Part shown: positions 35,969 to 43,876 of the stretch, one piece after another
Layout of the letters: every line of letters starts with the position of its first letter
Position numbering within the stretch: position 1 is the first letter of the stretch
NCBI RefSeq assembly: GCF_900141785.1
Contig: NZ_FQYP01000006.1
Location: 345,968 to 409,967 of the forward strand
Direction: 5' to 3'
DNA: 64,000 nt
From: Aquimarina spongiae
GTDB taxonomy: Bacteria > Bacteroidota > Bacteroidia > Flavobacteriales > Flavobacteriaceae
Position numbers and translations under genes: made by a program
The notes under the pieces: model-generated
Database searches by the model: none
The model's input: the letters and a program-made list of their open reading frames with translations, nothing else
Told to the model about the DNA's origin: nothing

Positions 35969-36541
35969 TTAATTATTAATCCAGTTTTCTAACATTTTTT
36001 TACCGTCTGGAGTGAGTACGGATTCGGGGTGAAATTGTACCCCGCGCACATCCAGTTCTTTATGGCGTAACGACATGATTTGTCCATTTTGATCATAAGA
36101 AGTCACCTCCAGGCAATCGGGTAAGTTATTATCTGCTACTACCCAGGAATGATAACGTCCTACATCAAAATTAGAGTCTAAACCTTCAAAAAGCGGCTCG
36201 TCGGTTACAGACAAAGTAACATTGGTAGCAACCCCGTGATATACTTCATCCAGGTTGATCAATCGACCTCCAAAGACTTCGCCTATGGCCTGTTGGCCAA
36301 GGCAAACTCCAAAAATACTTTTTGTATCTGCATAGGATTGAATGATATCTTTCAAAAGACCTGCTTCATCAGGTATTCCTGGTCCGGGAGAAAGTAATAT
36401 TTTTTGAAAAGGTGCAACATCATCTAATTGCAGCTGATCATTGCGTTTTACAGTTACTTCACAACCCAGATCTTCCAAATAATGCACCAGGTTGTAGACA
36501 AAAGAATCGTAGTTGTCTATTACTAATACTTTTTTATTCAT
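35969..36541 (-). CDS. trpG: Anthranilate synthase component II (glutamine amidotransferase)
   Basis: 190 residues. LLSPGPGIPDEAGL, FGVCLGQQAIGE with the nucleophile Cys (about residue 79) and VQFHPESVLTP with the His-Glu pair form a complete class I amidotransferase. It delivers ammonia from glutamine to TrpE; in many bacteria the same subunit also serves folate synthesis. 31 bp downstream of trpE. Confidence 0.95.
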   Translation of the reverse strand: MNKKVLVIDNYDSFVYNLVHYLEDLGCEVTVKRNDQLQLDDVAPFQKILLSPGPGIPDEAGLLKDIIQSYADTKSIFGVCLGQQAIGEVFGGRLINLDEVYHGVATNVTLSVTDEPLFEGLDSNFDVGRYHSWVVADNNLPDCLEVTSYDQNGQIMSLRHKELDVRGVQFHPESVLTPDGKKMLENWINN

Positions 36542-36572
36542 TTTATATTTTTTTGTCCTAAGGGATTCAACA

Positions 36573-37970
36573 TTATATTTCTTCGGCTAGTTGCAAGGCC
36601 TTGGTAAGCGCCCCTAGCTTGTTATATACTTCTTGTAATTCGCTTTCTTCGTTGGATTCATTTACCAATCCAGCACCTGCTTGCCAGTGAAGTTCATGAT
36701 TCTTACTTAAAAATGTTCGAATCATAATGGCATGATTAAAGTTTCCATCAAAATCCATAAACCCGATGGCTCCTCCATAGAAATCTCTGTTTACCGTTTC
36801 ATATTTTTCGATAAGCTGCATTGCCATGTGTTTTGGGGCACCACTAAGTGTTCCAGCCGGGAAAGTGTCTGCTACCACCTGCATGGTTGTAGTATCCTCA
36901 TGCTTTTTGCCGGTAACTTTACTCACCAAATGGATCACATGCGAGTAAAACTGAATTTCGCGATACGTCTCGACAGTAACATCACTTCCGTTACGACTCA
37001 AGTCGTTGCGAGCAAGATCTACCAACATCACGTGTTCTGCATTTTCTTTTTCGTCTTTTGAGAGTTTTCTGGCTAATTCGGCATCTTGTTCATCATTACC
37101 AGTTCTTTTGAATGTTCCTGCAATAGGGTGTATTTCTGCGATACCTTCTTTTACGACTAGTTGAGCTTCTGGAGAGCTTCCGAATATTTTGAAGTTACCA
37201 TAGTCAAAATAGAATAGGTAAGGAGAGGGGTTAATGCTGCGCAACGCTCTGTATACATTAAACTCGTCTCCTTTAAATTTTTGTGAAAAGCGTTTGGATA
37301 GTACCAATTGAAAAACATCACCACGTTGGCAGTGTTTTTTGGCCAGGGCTACATGCTCTTTGTATTGTTCGTCATCAAGGTTGGAAGTAGTTTCTCCAAC
37401 AGTGGTGAAATTGTAAGATGCGAAGTTCTTTACATTAAGAAGAGATTCTATTTCGGCAATATTGCTTTTAGAGTTATAACAATGTGCAAAAATATAGGCT
37501 TCATTATTAAAATGGTTGATGGCAATAATATTTTGATATACCGAATAGTGCATATCAGGAATTTGAAGACCTCCTTCTTTTTTAGAAATCGAAATGTCTT
37601 CAAAATATCGTACTGAATCATAAGCGATGTATCCAAAAAGCCCATTATTGATAAACTTGAAATCACTTTTGGAAGTCGAAAACTGTTGACCAAATTGTTC
37701 AATGATCAGTGGAACATTGGTGGTTGCTGTGATAGGGATTTCCGAAGTGCTTTTATCTGGGAAAGATTGGTAGATCACTTCATTTTCAATTTTGATACTT
37801 GCAATCGGGTTACAACAGATATAAGAGAAACTGTTTTCATTACCTCTATAATCGCTACTTTCTAGCAGTAAACTATTTGGGAAACGATCTCTGATTTTAA
37901 GATAAACACTTACCGGAGTAATGGTGTCAGCTAAGATTTGCTTGTAATGTGTGGATAATGTATAACTCAT
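36573..37970 (-). CDS. trpE: Anthranilate synthase component I
   Basis: 465 residues, chorismate-using enzyme. LLLESSDYRGNENSFSYI near the N-terminus holds the Leu-Leu-Glu-Ser element that binds feedback tryptophan in TrpE. The catalytic half has DVFQLVLSKRF, PIAGTFKRTG, DLARNDLSR and FPAGTLSGAPK. It is the first structural gene of the operon, 43 bp after the leader attenuator. Regulation is therefore probably by attenuation plus feedback inhibition. Confidence 0.97.
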   Translation of the reverse strand: MSYTLSTHYKQILADTITPVSVYLKIRDRFPNSLLLESSDYRGNENSFSYICCNPIASIKIENEVIYQSFPDKSTSEIPITATTNVPLIIEQFGQQFSTSKSDFKFINNGLFGYIAYDSVRYFEDISISKKEGGLQIPDMHYSVYQNIIAINHFNNEAYIFAHCYNSKSNIAEIESLLNVKNFASYNFTTVGETTSNLDDEQYKEHVALAKKHCQRGDVFQLVLSKRFSQKFKGDEFNVYRALRSINPSPYLFYFDYGNFKIFGSSPEAQLVVKEGIAEIHPIAGTFKRTGNDEQDAELARKLSKDEKENAEHVMLVDLARNDLSRNGSDVTVETYREIQFYSHVIHLVSKVTGKKHEDTTTMQVVADTFPAGTLSGAPKHMAMQLIEKYETVNRDFYGGAIGFMDFDGNFNHAIMIRTFLSKNHELHWQAGAGLVNESNEESELQEVYNKLGALTKALQLAEEI

Positions 37971-38020
37971 TTTTGCATCATGTGGTTTTGTTTTTCGACT
38001 TTAGTTTTTAAGCAATAAAA

Positions 38021-38048
38021 AAAGGCTTGTCGTGAATGACAAGCCTTT
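38021..38048 (-). terminator. trp operon attenuator terminator
   Basis: Minus-strand stem AAAGGCTTGTC / GACAAGCCTTT (11 bp, 6-base loop ATTCAC) followed by seven T and ATTGC. It stands between the leader peptide and trpE. The segment TTCACGAC in its loop and 3' arm is complementary to GTCGTGAA at the end of the leader peptide gene, which gives the competing antiterminator. Confidence 0.92.
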
Positions 38049-38077
38049 TTGTATGTTTACTTAACACAATAACAGGG

Positions 38078-38140
38078 CTATTTCACGACGTTTACGTTTC
38101 GCGAAGACCACCACCAGTTATTTGTTAAGAATAATTTCAT
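38078..38140 (-). CDS. trpL: trp leader peptide
   Basis: 20-residue peptide MKLFLTNNWWWSSRNVNVVK with three consecutive Trp codons (TGG TGG TGG) at positions 9-11. Just after the Trp codons, TTCGCG can pair with CGTGAA near the stop (arm 1:2). The same CGTGAA region can instead pair with TTCACG of the terminator (2:3). A ribosome stalled at the Trp codons would cover arm 1 and so favour antitermination. This is the classical design of ribosome-mediated attenuation, sensing charged tRNA-Trp. Confidence 0.93.
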   Translation of the reverse strand: MKLFLTNNWWWSSRNVNVVK

Positions 38141-38158
38141 ATTTGCTCTTATTGAGTT

Positions 38159-38190
38159 CAAATATATAAATTAATTATAATTCGAAACAA
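38159..38190 (-). promoter_or_regulatory. Promoter of the trp operon
   Basis: On the minus strand TTG (38188-38190), a 21-base AT-rich spacer and TATATTTG (38159-38166) fit the Bacteroidetes TTG-N17-23-TAnnTTTG promoter exactly. It lies 18 bp before the leader peptide ATG. Confidence 0.8.
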
Positions 38191-38197
38191 CAAAAAA

Positions 38198-38764
38198 TTA
38201 CATTTTTAAATTTACTGCCAATTCGAACTCATCATTGATTGCTTTATCTCCTAAATTGTCGAAAAAACTTCCCGATCCATACTTGATACCGTATTTTGTT
38301 CTATCTACAGATAAGGTAGTAGATGCAGAATCACCGTTTACCGCTAGGTTAAACTGGATTGGATTTGTTTTACCTTTGATCGTCAGATCTGCAGCGATCT
38401 TGTATCCATCACTAGTTTTTTTGGCTTTAGTAATTACCAGTTTAGAGGTCTTGTGATTCTGTACACCAAAGAAATCATCAGAGTTCAAATGTCCTTCTAA
38501 TTTTTCTTTTCCTTTTCCGGCTTCAAGATCTGTTACCTGTAATGAAGTCATATCCACAGTAAATTCTCCTCCGGTAATGGTGTTGTTTTCGAATACTAAA
38601 TATCCATCAGATAAATTTAGCGTACCTGTATGTTGTCCTGTAATTTTTTTTCCAGTCCATTCGATGGTACTTTTTGAAGCATCTACTGCTTTTTTCTGCG
38701 CAAACGCAGAAGAAGTTGCAATAATAGCAAGGGCTACGATGAATGATTTAAGTTTAGTTTTCAT
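38198..38764 (-). CDS. YceI family periplasmic protein
   Basis: 188 residues with a cleavable signal peptide (about 1-22, ending AFAQ). YceI lipocalin-like beta-barrel, with STIEWTGKKITGQHTGTL and the C-terminal LNVDRTKYGIKYGS-like element (VDRTKYGIKYGSGSF). Members bind polyisoprenoid or other lipids. It follows the marR-like gene by 29 bp on the same strand; MarR-YceI pairs are common in flavobacteria. Confidence 0.93.
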   Translation of the reverse strand: MKTKLKSFIVALAIIATSSAFAQKKAVDASKSTIEWTGKKITGQHTGTLNLSDGYLVFENNTITGGEFTVDMTSLQVTDLEAGKGKEKLEGHLNSDDFFGVQNHKTSKLVITKAKKTSDGYKIAADLTIKGKTNPIQFNLAVNGDSASTTLSVDRTKYGIKYGSGSFFDNLGDKAINDEFELAVNLKM

Positions 38765-38793
38765 GATTTTCTAAAATTTGATGTTTATATATA

Positions 38794-39252
38794 TTAAATT
38801 GATGTTCTAAGCTTGTTTAAAAGTGTGTTGAGAGTGGTTAGATCTTCTTCACTGAGTGCAGATGTTAATTTAGTTTCAAAATTGTGGATCGCAGGACTTA
38901 CCTTGTCTAGAAACGTTTTTCCTTTTTCTGTAATATGAATTTCTACTTTTCTTCGGTTAGAAGGGCAGGTAGCGCGGGTTACATATTCTTTCTGAATCAA
39001 TTTATCCACTAATCGCGTTGTATTGCTCATCTTGCTCACCATTCGTTCTTGTATAGTGCTGAGGTTGGCGGGTTTCCCTTTTTGTCCTCTTAAAATTCGC
39101 AATACGTTGAATTGTTGGATAGAAATATCATAAGTCTTTAGTTCGAGGTTAATTTTGTCTCTCACCCAGTTTTCGGTATACAAAAGATTTACTATGGCTT
39201 TGCGAGAAAGCGGTAGTTCGGCTTCTGTTTTTATGATCTTTTCAATATTCAC
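38794..39252 (-). CDS. MarR family transcriptional regulator
   Basis: 152 residues from the GTG at 39252 (NIEKIIKTEAELPLSRK). An open frame extends to a TTG at 39279, but that codon lies within the likely promoter, so I prefer the GTG. Winged helix with LSTIQERMVSKMSNTTRLVD (recognition helix) and the wing RRKVEIHITEKG. It is expected to repress its own operon with yceI, through the palindrome overlapping its promoter. Confidence 0.9.
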   Translation of the reverse strand: MNIEKIIKTEAELPLSRKAIVNLLYTENWVRDKINLELKTYDISIQQFNVLRILRGQKGKPANLSTIQERMVSKMSNTTRLVDKLIQKEYVTRATCPSNRRKVEIHITEKGKTFLDKVSPAIHNFETKLTSALSEEDLTTLNTLLNKLRTSI

Positions 39253-39265
39253 TTGTCTGTACAAT

Positions 39266-39284
39266 ATTTGTATATACAAATGTA
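39266..39284 (-). promoter_or_regulatory. Operator palindrome overlapping the marR promoter
   Basis: A perfect 16-bp palindrome ATTTGTATATACAAAT (39266-39281) overlaps a -7 type box TACATTTG (39277-39284, minus strand), 13 bp before the GTG start. This is the usual place for an autoregulatory MarR operator. Confidence 0.65.
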
Positions 39285-39491
39285 AAAGAATAGATGTTTT
39301 AGAAATTATAAATTGATATTAATTCTTTGTTAAAGTTCAATTTTAGAAGCTTTTAAATGGATAATATTGCGGCATGAATGCTATTTGCAAGGGGTTAAAC
39401 ATTTGTAAAAAATTCTGAAAATATTTAGATAAAAGACAGAAACCTTGTTAATTTTCTTTTAGTTAATTAGCGGTTTTGATAAATTCGTATT

Positions 39492-40013
39492 ATGCCAAAA
39501 TATGCTATATATCTTGTTTTTTTAGTTACTCTTGTCAATTGCAAGGGAGAGCAGAACGTTGCTCTGGATGCAACAGATGTATACAAGAGTAAAGGGGTTG
39601 AAATACCGATGTATGATTTTGAAAGTTTCAAACCCTTGTTATCCATAAACGATGGAAAAACCAGAGTCATTAATTTTTGGGCTACCTGGTGCAAACCTTG
39701 TGTGGCCGAATTGCCTTATTTTGAATTAATCAATAGTAGATACCCTGATCATGAAGTGGAAGTGATTTTGGTAAGCCTGGATTTACCCAAACAAGTAGAG
39801 ACGAAATTGGTGCCATTTTTAAGAAAGCAAAAGATAGAGAGCAAGGTCATCTTGTTAGATGATCCAGATGCCAATAGTTGGATCCCTAAAGTGAATAAAG
39901 ATTGGTCGGGTTCTATACCTGCTACCATAATATACAAAGGAAACACTGTTAATTTCTACGAAAGATCATTTACCTATAATGAGCTGGAAAAGGAATTGAA
40001 AAAAATATTATAA
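39492..40013 (+). CDS. TlpA-like thioredoxin-fold lipoprotein
   Basis: 173 residues. A short lipoprotein signal (lipobox TLVNC, about Cys17) and a thioredoxin fold with the redox motif WATWCKPCVAELPYF (about residues 61-75) and the cis-Pro region SGSIPATIIYK. The role is a periplasmic thiol-disulphide reductase or oxidant-responsive protein. The next gene, 37 bp on, is also a thioredoxin-fold protein, so they probably act in the same process. Confidence 0.92.
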   Translation: MPKYAIYLVFLVTLVNCKGEQNVALDATDVYKSKGVEIPMYDFESFKPLLSINDGKTRVINFWATWCKPCVAELPYFELINSRYPDHEVEVILVSLDLPKQVETKLVPFLRKQKIESKVILLDDPDANSWIPKVNKDWSGSIPATIIYKGNTVNFYERSFTYNELEKELKKIL

Positions 40014-40050
40014 GCATAAATTGATTGACAGATAACAAAAACAATTACTC

Positions 40051-40677
40051 ATGAAAACATTAAAAATTCTTGTCGGAGTGGCTTTTATAATAGCAATTAG
40101 CGCTTTTGCTATAGATAAAGTTTCGAATCCTCCCGTCACAGGAGGATATGCAGTTGGAGATGTTGCGACAGATTTTGAATTAAAAAACATAGATGATGCT
40201 ATGGTTTCTTTGGCAAATTATAAAGATGCCAAAGGGTTTATCGTAATCTTTACGTGTAATCACTGTCCATATTCAGTAGCTTATGAGGATAGAATCATTG
40301 CTTTGGATAAAATGTTTAAAGACAAAGGATATCCTGTTGTTGCTATTAATCCTAACAATCCAAAAGCTTACCCGGATGATAGTTTTGACAATATGAAAGT
40401 TCGCGCAAAGGAGAAAGGGTTTACTTTCCCGTATTTGTTTGACGACGGACAAAAAATATACCCTCAATACGGGGCTACCAAAACTCCTCATGTGTATATC
40501 TTAGAAAAAACCGCAAAAGGGAATATCGTGAGATATATAGGCGCAATTGATAATAACTACAAAGATGCTTCTGCTGCAGACAAGAAGTATGTAGAAGATG
40601 CGGTGAATGCACTTTTAAGTGGGAATAAAGTTCCGGTAGAGCTAACCAAAGCGATTGGTTGCAGTATCAAAGCGTAA
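40051..40677 (+). CDS. Peroxiredoxin/redoxin-like secreted protein
   Basis: 208 residues. N-terminal hydrophobic signal or anchor (about 5-22), then an AhpC/TSA-like redoxin domain with GDVATDFELKNIDDAMVSL and FTCNHCPYSVAYEDRI, a CxxC form typical of the 'thioredoxin family, CNHCP' subgroup. ATKTPHVYILEK has the cis-Pro. It probably acts in periplasmic redox defence with the TlpA-like protein upstream. Confidence 0.88.
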   Translation: MKTLKILVGVAFIIAISAFAIDKVSNPPVTGGYAVGDVATDFELKNIDDAMVSLANYKDAKGFIVIFTCNHCPYSVAYEDRIIALDKMFKDKGYPVVAINPNNPKAYPDDSFDNMKVRAKEKGFTFPYLFDDGQKIYPQYGATKTPHVYILEKTAKGNIVRYIGAIDNNYKDASAADKKYVEDAVNALLSGNKVPVELTKAIGCSIKA

Positions 40678-40700
40678 ATCTTCGCGCAAAGTTTATCGAA

Positions 40701-40729
40701 TTGAATGTATTTTACGCAATACATTTCAA
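40701..40729 (+). repeat. Intergenic hairpin
   Basis: Inverted repeat TTGAATGTATT / AATACATTTCAA with a TTTACGC-type loop and one bulge, 23 bp past the redoxin stop and 68 bp before the rhodanese gene. There is no T-run, so it may be an operator or an RNA-stability element rather than a terminator. Confidence 0.5.
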
Positions 40730-40796
40730 TAAGGACTGTTATATTTGTAAGGAATATAAAAAATAACAGTCCAATTTTAGTATAAACAATTTTATA

Positions 40797-41111
40797 ATGG
40801 CAGCAGACATTACCCAAGAAGAGTGGCAAGACTTAATCTCCAAAGATGATAATGCAGTAATTTTAGATGTTAGAACCGAAGAAGAAGTAGAAGACGGTTA
40901 TATCCCTAACATGATTAATATTGATATCAGAAAAGGCCAGGGTTTTTTGGATGAAGTAGGTCAACTCGATAAATCCAAGAATTATTATGTGTATTGCCGA
41001 TCGGGAGGGCGTAGTGCTCAGGCTTGTACATTAATGGACCAAATGGGATTCGGGACCACGTATAATCTGTTAGGAGGTTTTATGAATTGGGACGGAGAAA
41101 CTGCTGAATAA
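40797..41111 (+). CDS. Cytoplasmic single-domain rhodanese
   Basis: 104 residues, single rhodanese domain with the active-site Cys in YVYCRSGGRSAQA (about residue 67) and the conserved NIDIRKGQGFLDEV segment. Rhodaneses carry persulphide sulfur from donors to acceptors. No signal peptide. It lies 2 bp before a second rhodanese with a signal peptide, so the pair may shuttle sulfur on both sides of the membrane. A -7 type box TATATTTG is at 40741-40748. Confidence 0.93.
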   Translation: MAADITQEEWQDLISKDDNAVILDVRTEEEVEDGYIPNMINIDIRKGQGFLDEVGQLDKSKNYYVYCRSGGRSAQACTLMDQMGFGTTYNLLGGFMNWDGETAE

Positions 41112-41113
41112 AT

Positions 41114-41512
41114 ATGAAATTTAGAATACTCACACTAGCACTCATCTTTACCCTTCCCCTTGTTGGATGTAACAATTCGTCTGATGATGGAACTACAGTA
41201 GAACTTATTACCGTAGAGGAAATGGATTCGTTGTTGAAGCTTGGAGAAGTAAAGCTTATCGATGTACGAACCCCGCAAGAGTTTGCCCAAGGACATATCG
41301 AGAGTGCCATCAATATCGATTTTCGAAATGAAAATTTTGAAGAATTAATTGCCAAGGTTGACAAAACTAAGCCTGTAGCGGTATACTGCGGCAAAGGAGG
41401 TAGAAGTGGTAAGTGTTCTTCGTTTATGAAAAAAGCAGGCTTTACCAAGATTTATGACCTGGATGGCGGTATTACCGAATGGAAATTTAACGGAAAAAAG
41501 GTGGTAAAGTAA
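41114..41512 (+). CDS. Rhodanese-like lipoprotein
   Basis: 132 residues. Lipobox LVGC (about Cys19), then a rhodanese domain with LIDVRTPQEFAQGHIESAIN and the active-site Cys in AVYCGKGGRSGKCSSF (about residue 94). It would act in the periplasm or at the surface. Same operon as the cytoplasmic rhodanese. Followed by a strong terminator, which marks the end of the ordinary region and the start of the spacer-rich array. Confidence 0.93.
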   Translation: MKFRILTLALIFTLPLVGCNNSSDDGTTVELITVEEMDSLLKLGEVKLIDVRTPQEFAQGHIESAINIDFRNENFEELIAKVDKTKPVAVYCGKGGRSGKCSSFMKKAGFTKIYDLDGGITEWKFNGKKVVK

Positions 41513-41536
41513 CTCACCTTTCATATGATACTATAG

Positions 41537-41563
41537 AAAACCACCAATTTTGGTGGTTTTTTT
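41537..41563 (+). terminator. Rho-independent terminator of the rhodanese operon
   Basis: Stem AAAACCACCAA / TTGGTGGTTTT with a 2-base loop, continuing into TTT G; 25 bp after the stop. Confidence 0.92.
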
Positions 41564-41678
41564 GTTTTATAAAGCATCTCATCTTTTTGTCAAAAGAGGG
41601 ACTTATATTTTTTATATTTATGGGTATACTTACAGAAGGTTACTATATGTATACTTTAGATAACTTTAGAATTCAATA

Positions 41679-42332
41679 ATGAAGAAAATCATATTAATTT
41701 TATTTATAGTTGTGCTTCCAGCTCAAACTTTTTCTCAAAAAATATTTGGAGAAGGAGTTATCAATATTGGATTCAATGCTAATACAATTGTTGAATTTTA
41801 TGACTCAATAGAAAGTGATACTCCAATAAAAATCATGGAATTTTTCAACAATACGTCAACTAAAAGTTGGGATATCAAAGATTTAGAAATACATAGAAAA
41901 TGGACTAACGCAACAATCCATCTCGATTATTCTATTTTCGAGTTCCAATACACACAAATTATTGATGATTGCATTGAAATTGTAGTAAATACAGAGACTG
42001 GAAAAAAGTATTGGATAAAGAAAACTAATAATATAGAAATAAAACCTTGGTTTGAATACCTTTCTGGAATGTTTACCGTTGGTTTGAAAAAAAAATATCC
42101 ACAAAAATTCTATTTGGAACCTAAAAAAGAATCAAAAGAATTTAAAATTACAAAAGAGTATCAAAGGTGTTATTTTGTAAAGTCAATGAAAGGAGAATGG
42201 ATTGAGATATCTACTCATGGACGTTGTGAAATTGATGATGTTTATGAGAGTAAAAGAAAAAAGATTCCTTCAGTTTGGATAAAATGGAGAGAAAATGACG
42301 AAATAATAATAGATTATTTTCACATATCGTAA
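41679..42332 (+). CDS. Secreted protein of unknown function
   Basis: 217 residues. Signal peptide (about 1-19, ending TFSQ). The mature part is Lys/Ile/Glu-rich with several aromatic stretches (KPWFEYLSGMFTVGLKKKYP, GEWIEISTHGRCEIDDVYES). No family recognised. It is the first gene of the spacer-rich array; an imperfect palindrome begins 7 bp past its stop. Confidence 0.65.
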   Translation: MKKIILILFIVVLPAQTFSQKIFGEGVINIGFNANTIVEFYDSIESDTPIKIMEFFNNTSTKSWDIKDLEIHRKWTNATIHLDYSIFEFQYTQIIDDCIEIVVNTETGKKYWIKKTNNIEIKPWFEYLSGMFTVGLKKKYPQKFYLEPKKESKEFKITKEYQRCYFVKSMKGEWIEISTHGRCEIDDVYESKRKKIPSVWIKWRENDEIIIDYFHIS

Positions 42333-42338
42333 AACATT

Positions 42339-42406
42339 ACCTAACAATTTGTATAGTTCAATAGCTTACTTCGGGAAGCAAACGGAACTTAAAAGGGATG
42401 TCAGGT
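42339..42406 (+). repeat. attC-like palindromic spacer element 1
   Basis: Outer box ACCTAACA (42339-42346) pairs with TGTCAGGT (42399-42406), 7 of 8; inner box AGTTC (42355-42359) pairs with GAACT (42385-42389); a terminal hairpin GCTT / AAGC lies inside (42364-42379). Outer boxes fit the integron forms RYYYAAC and GTTRRRY to within one base (ACCTAAC and GTCAGGT). It contains the 13-mer AACAATTTGTATA and GGGAAGCAAACG, also found at 61098 and 61127. It lies between a stop and the next start. Confidence 0.6.
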
Positions 42407-42435
42407 ACAATTCCGGAAAAATCAAACAACAATAA

Positions 42436-42909
42436 ATGACATCATATCAAGGGAAACAGGAAATAAAACAACTTGAAAAAAGAAAAGGTGGATATTTCTA
42501 TTTGAAAATTGATTCAGATATAATAAATCAGTTCAATAGAAAACGAGCAACACGAATGATTTGCACCATTGATCATATTGTTTCCTATCGCTGCGGTTTG
42601 AATCACTTAGGAGACGGGAATTTTTATATAATCGTTGCAGGGAAATACCTCGAAAAGTTAAATAAAGAACTTGGAGAGGAAGTGAATTTTAAAATTGAGG
42701 AAGACCCTGATCAACTGGGAGTGGAAGTTCCCGAAGTTTTAACTGTATTTTTAGAACAAGATATAGATTCAAAAGCCATTTACAATAAATTGACTGATGG
42801 AAAAAAGAGATCGCTGATCTACAGTTTCAATAAAATTAAAGACATTGATAAACAAGTGAAAATTATCATGAACTTTCTGGACGCAGAAAGGCTCAAAATG
42901 AAAAAATAA
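42436..42909 (+). CDS. DUF1905/YdeI-like protein
   Basis: 157 residues. The N-terminal half fits DUF1905 (GDGNFYIIVAGKYLEKLNKE, LGEEVNFKIEEDPDQLG, a small barrel); the C-terminal half has the YdeI/OmpD-associated pattern VPEVLTVFLEQDIDSKAIYN, LTDGKKRSLIYSFNKIKDID. This pair of domains is common in Bacteroidetes; one group is named after a role in bacteriocin resistance, but the biochemical role is not settled. Confidence 0.78.
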   Translation: MTSYQGKQEIKQLEKRKGGYFYLKIDSDIINQFNRKRATRMICTIDHIVSYRCGLNHLGDGNFYIIVAGKYLEKLNKELGEEVNFKIEEDPDQLGVEVPEVLTVFLEQDIDSKAIYNKLTDGKKRSLIYSFNKIKDIDKQVKIIMNFLDAERLKMKK

Positions 42910-42984
42910 TACCCCTAATAAAATGGAAACCACATTAAAATGTAGTTTAGCTAAAACATTGTGTAACAACTAAAACTAACGCAA

Positions 42985-43809
42985 ATGAGTATTGGGAACA
43001 ACATCCGGCTTTTAGTGAGAGGAGATGATATAGGATCTTCACACTCTGCAAACTTGGGGTGTATCAGATCTTACACCCATGGAATCGTAAAAAGTTTGGA
43101 GTTAATGACCGTTTGTGCTTGGTTTGAAGAAGCTTGTATTATGCTAAATCAGCATCCAAACGTGGATGTTGGAATACATCTTACATTGACATCAGAATGG
43201 GAAGGTGTTAAGTGGAAACCTATCACATCAGCCTCAAGTTTGATTGAAGATAATGGCTGTTTTTTTCCAATGCTCACTGGTGAGAAGTACTACCCAAAAA
43301 GAAGGTCACTTTCCAATAACGATTGGAAAATTTTTGATATTGAAAAGGAGTTCAGAGCACAAATCGAACTAGGACTCAAAAGAGTAAAGCAAGTTTCACA
43401 TTTAAGCTTCCACATGAATTGTCATATGTTGGATTCTGAAGTAACGAATCTTTGTGTAAAGCTGGGAGAAGAATACGGACTCTCTAATTTAGAAATAGGT
43501 GCTCAAGATATTAAGCAAATTAGGGGATATAAAGGAATAATTGACCATGAAGAAAGAATTGATAAGTTTATAAGCTCATTATATGAATTAAATGAAGGAG
43601 ACTATCTTTTTATAGACCATCCCAGTTTAGATAGTGAAGAAATGAGAGCTACAAAACATAATGGGTATGAGAATGTGGCAGAAGATAGATTTTCATGTTT
43701 GAAAGTATTTACAGATCCTAGGGTCAAACATGCGATCGAGGATTTAGGAATTAAATTAATCAGTTATGCAGATATGAAAAAGAAAACTTTACATGACGAC
43801 AAAGCATAA
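42985..43809 (+). CDS. ChbG/YdjC-type carbohydrate deacetylase
   Basis: 274 residues. VRGDDIGSSHSANLG holds the metal Asp, VGIHLTLTSEW and LSFHMNCHM the metal His, and DHPSLDSEEM a C-terminal family element. E. coli ChbG removes an acetyl group from chitobiose and related oligosaccharides. No sugar-metabolism genes are adjacent, so the substrate is open. A 16-residue overlap with an upstream extension of the next frame is not a real gene. Confidence 0.9.
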   Translation: MSIGNNIRLLVRGDDIGSSHSANLGCIRSYTHGIVKSLELMTVCAWFEEACIMLNQHPNVDVGIHLTLTSEWEGVKWKPITSASSLIEDNGCFFPMLTGEKYYPKRRSLSNNDWKIFDIEKEFRAQIELGLKRVKQVSHLSFHMNCHMLDSEVTNLCVKLGEEYGLSNLEIGAQDIKQIRGYKGIIDHEERIDKFISSLYELNEGDYLFIDHPSLDSEEMRATKHNGYENVAEDRFSCLKVFTDPRVKHAIEDLGIKLISYADMKKKTLHDDKA

Positions 43810-43876
43810 CCACAATAAAAAAACTGATGGTTATGCGAGACGGTTACCAACAATATTTATTAATCTTGATAATTTA

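Noticed and set aside
40120..40140. tRNA T-arm-like bases TTTCGAATCC
   Set aside because: They lie inside the redoxin gene and no cloverleaf can be formed around them.
43793..43876. 28-codon N-terminal extension of the serine hydrolase overlapping the deacetylase gene
   Set aside because: The signal peptide starts at the ATG at 43877; the extension has no signal and overlaps the neighbour.
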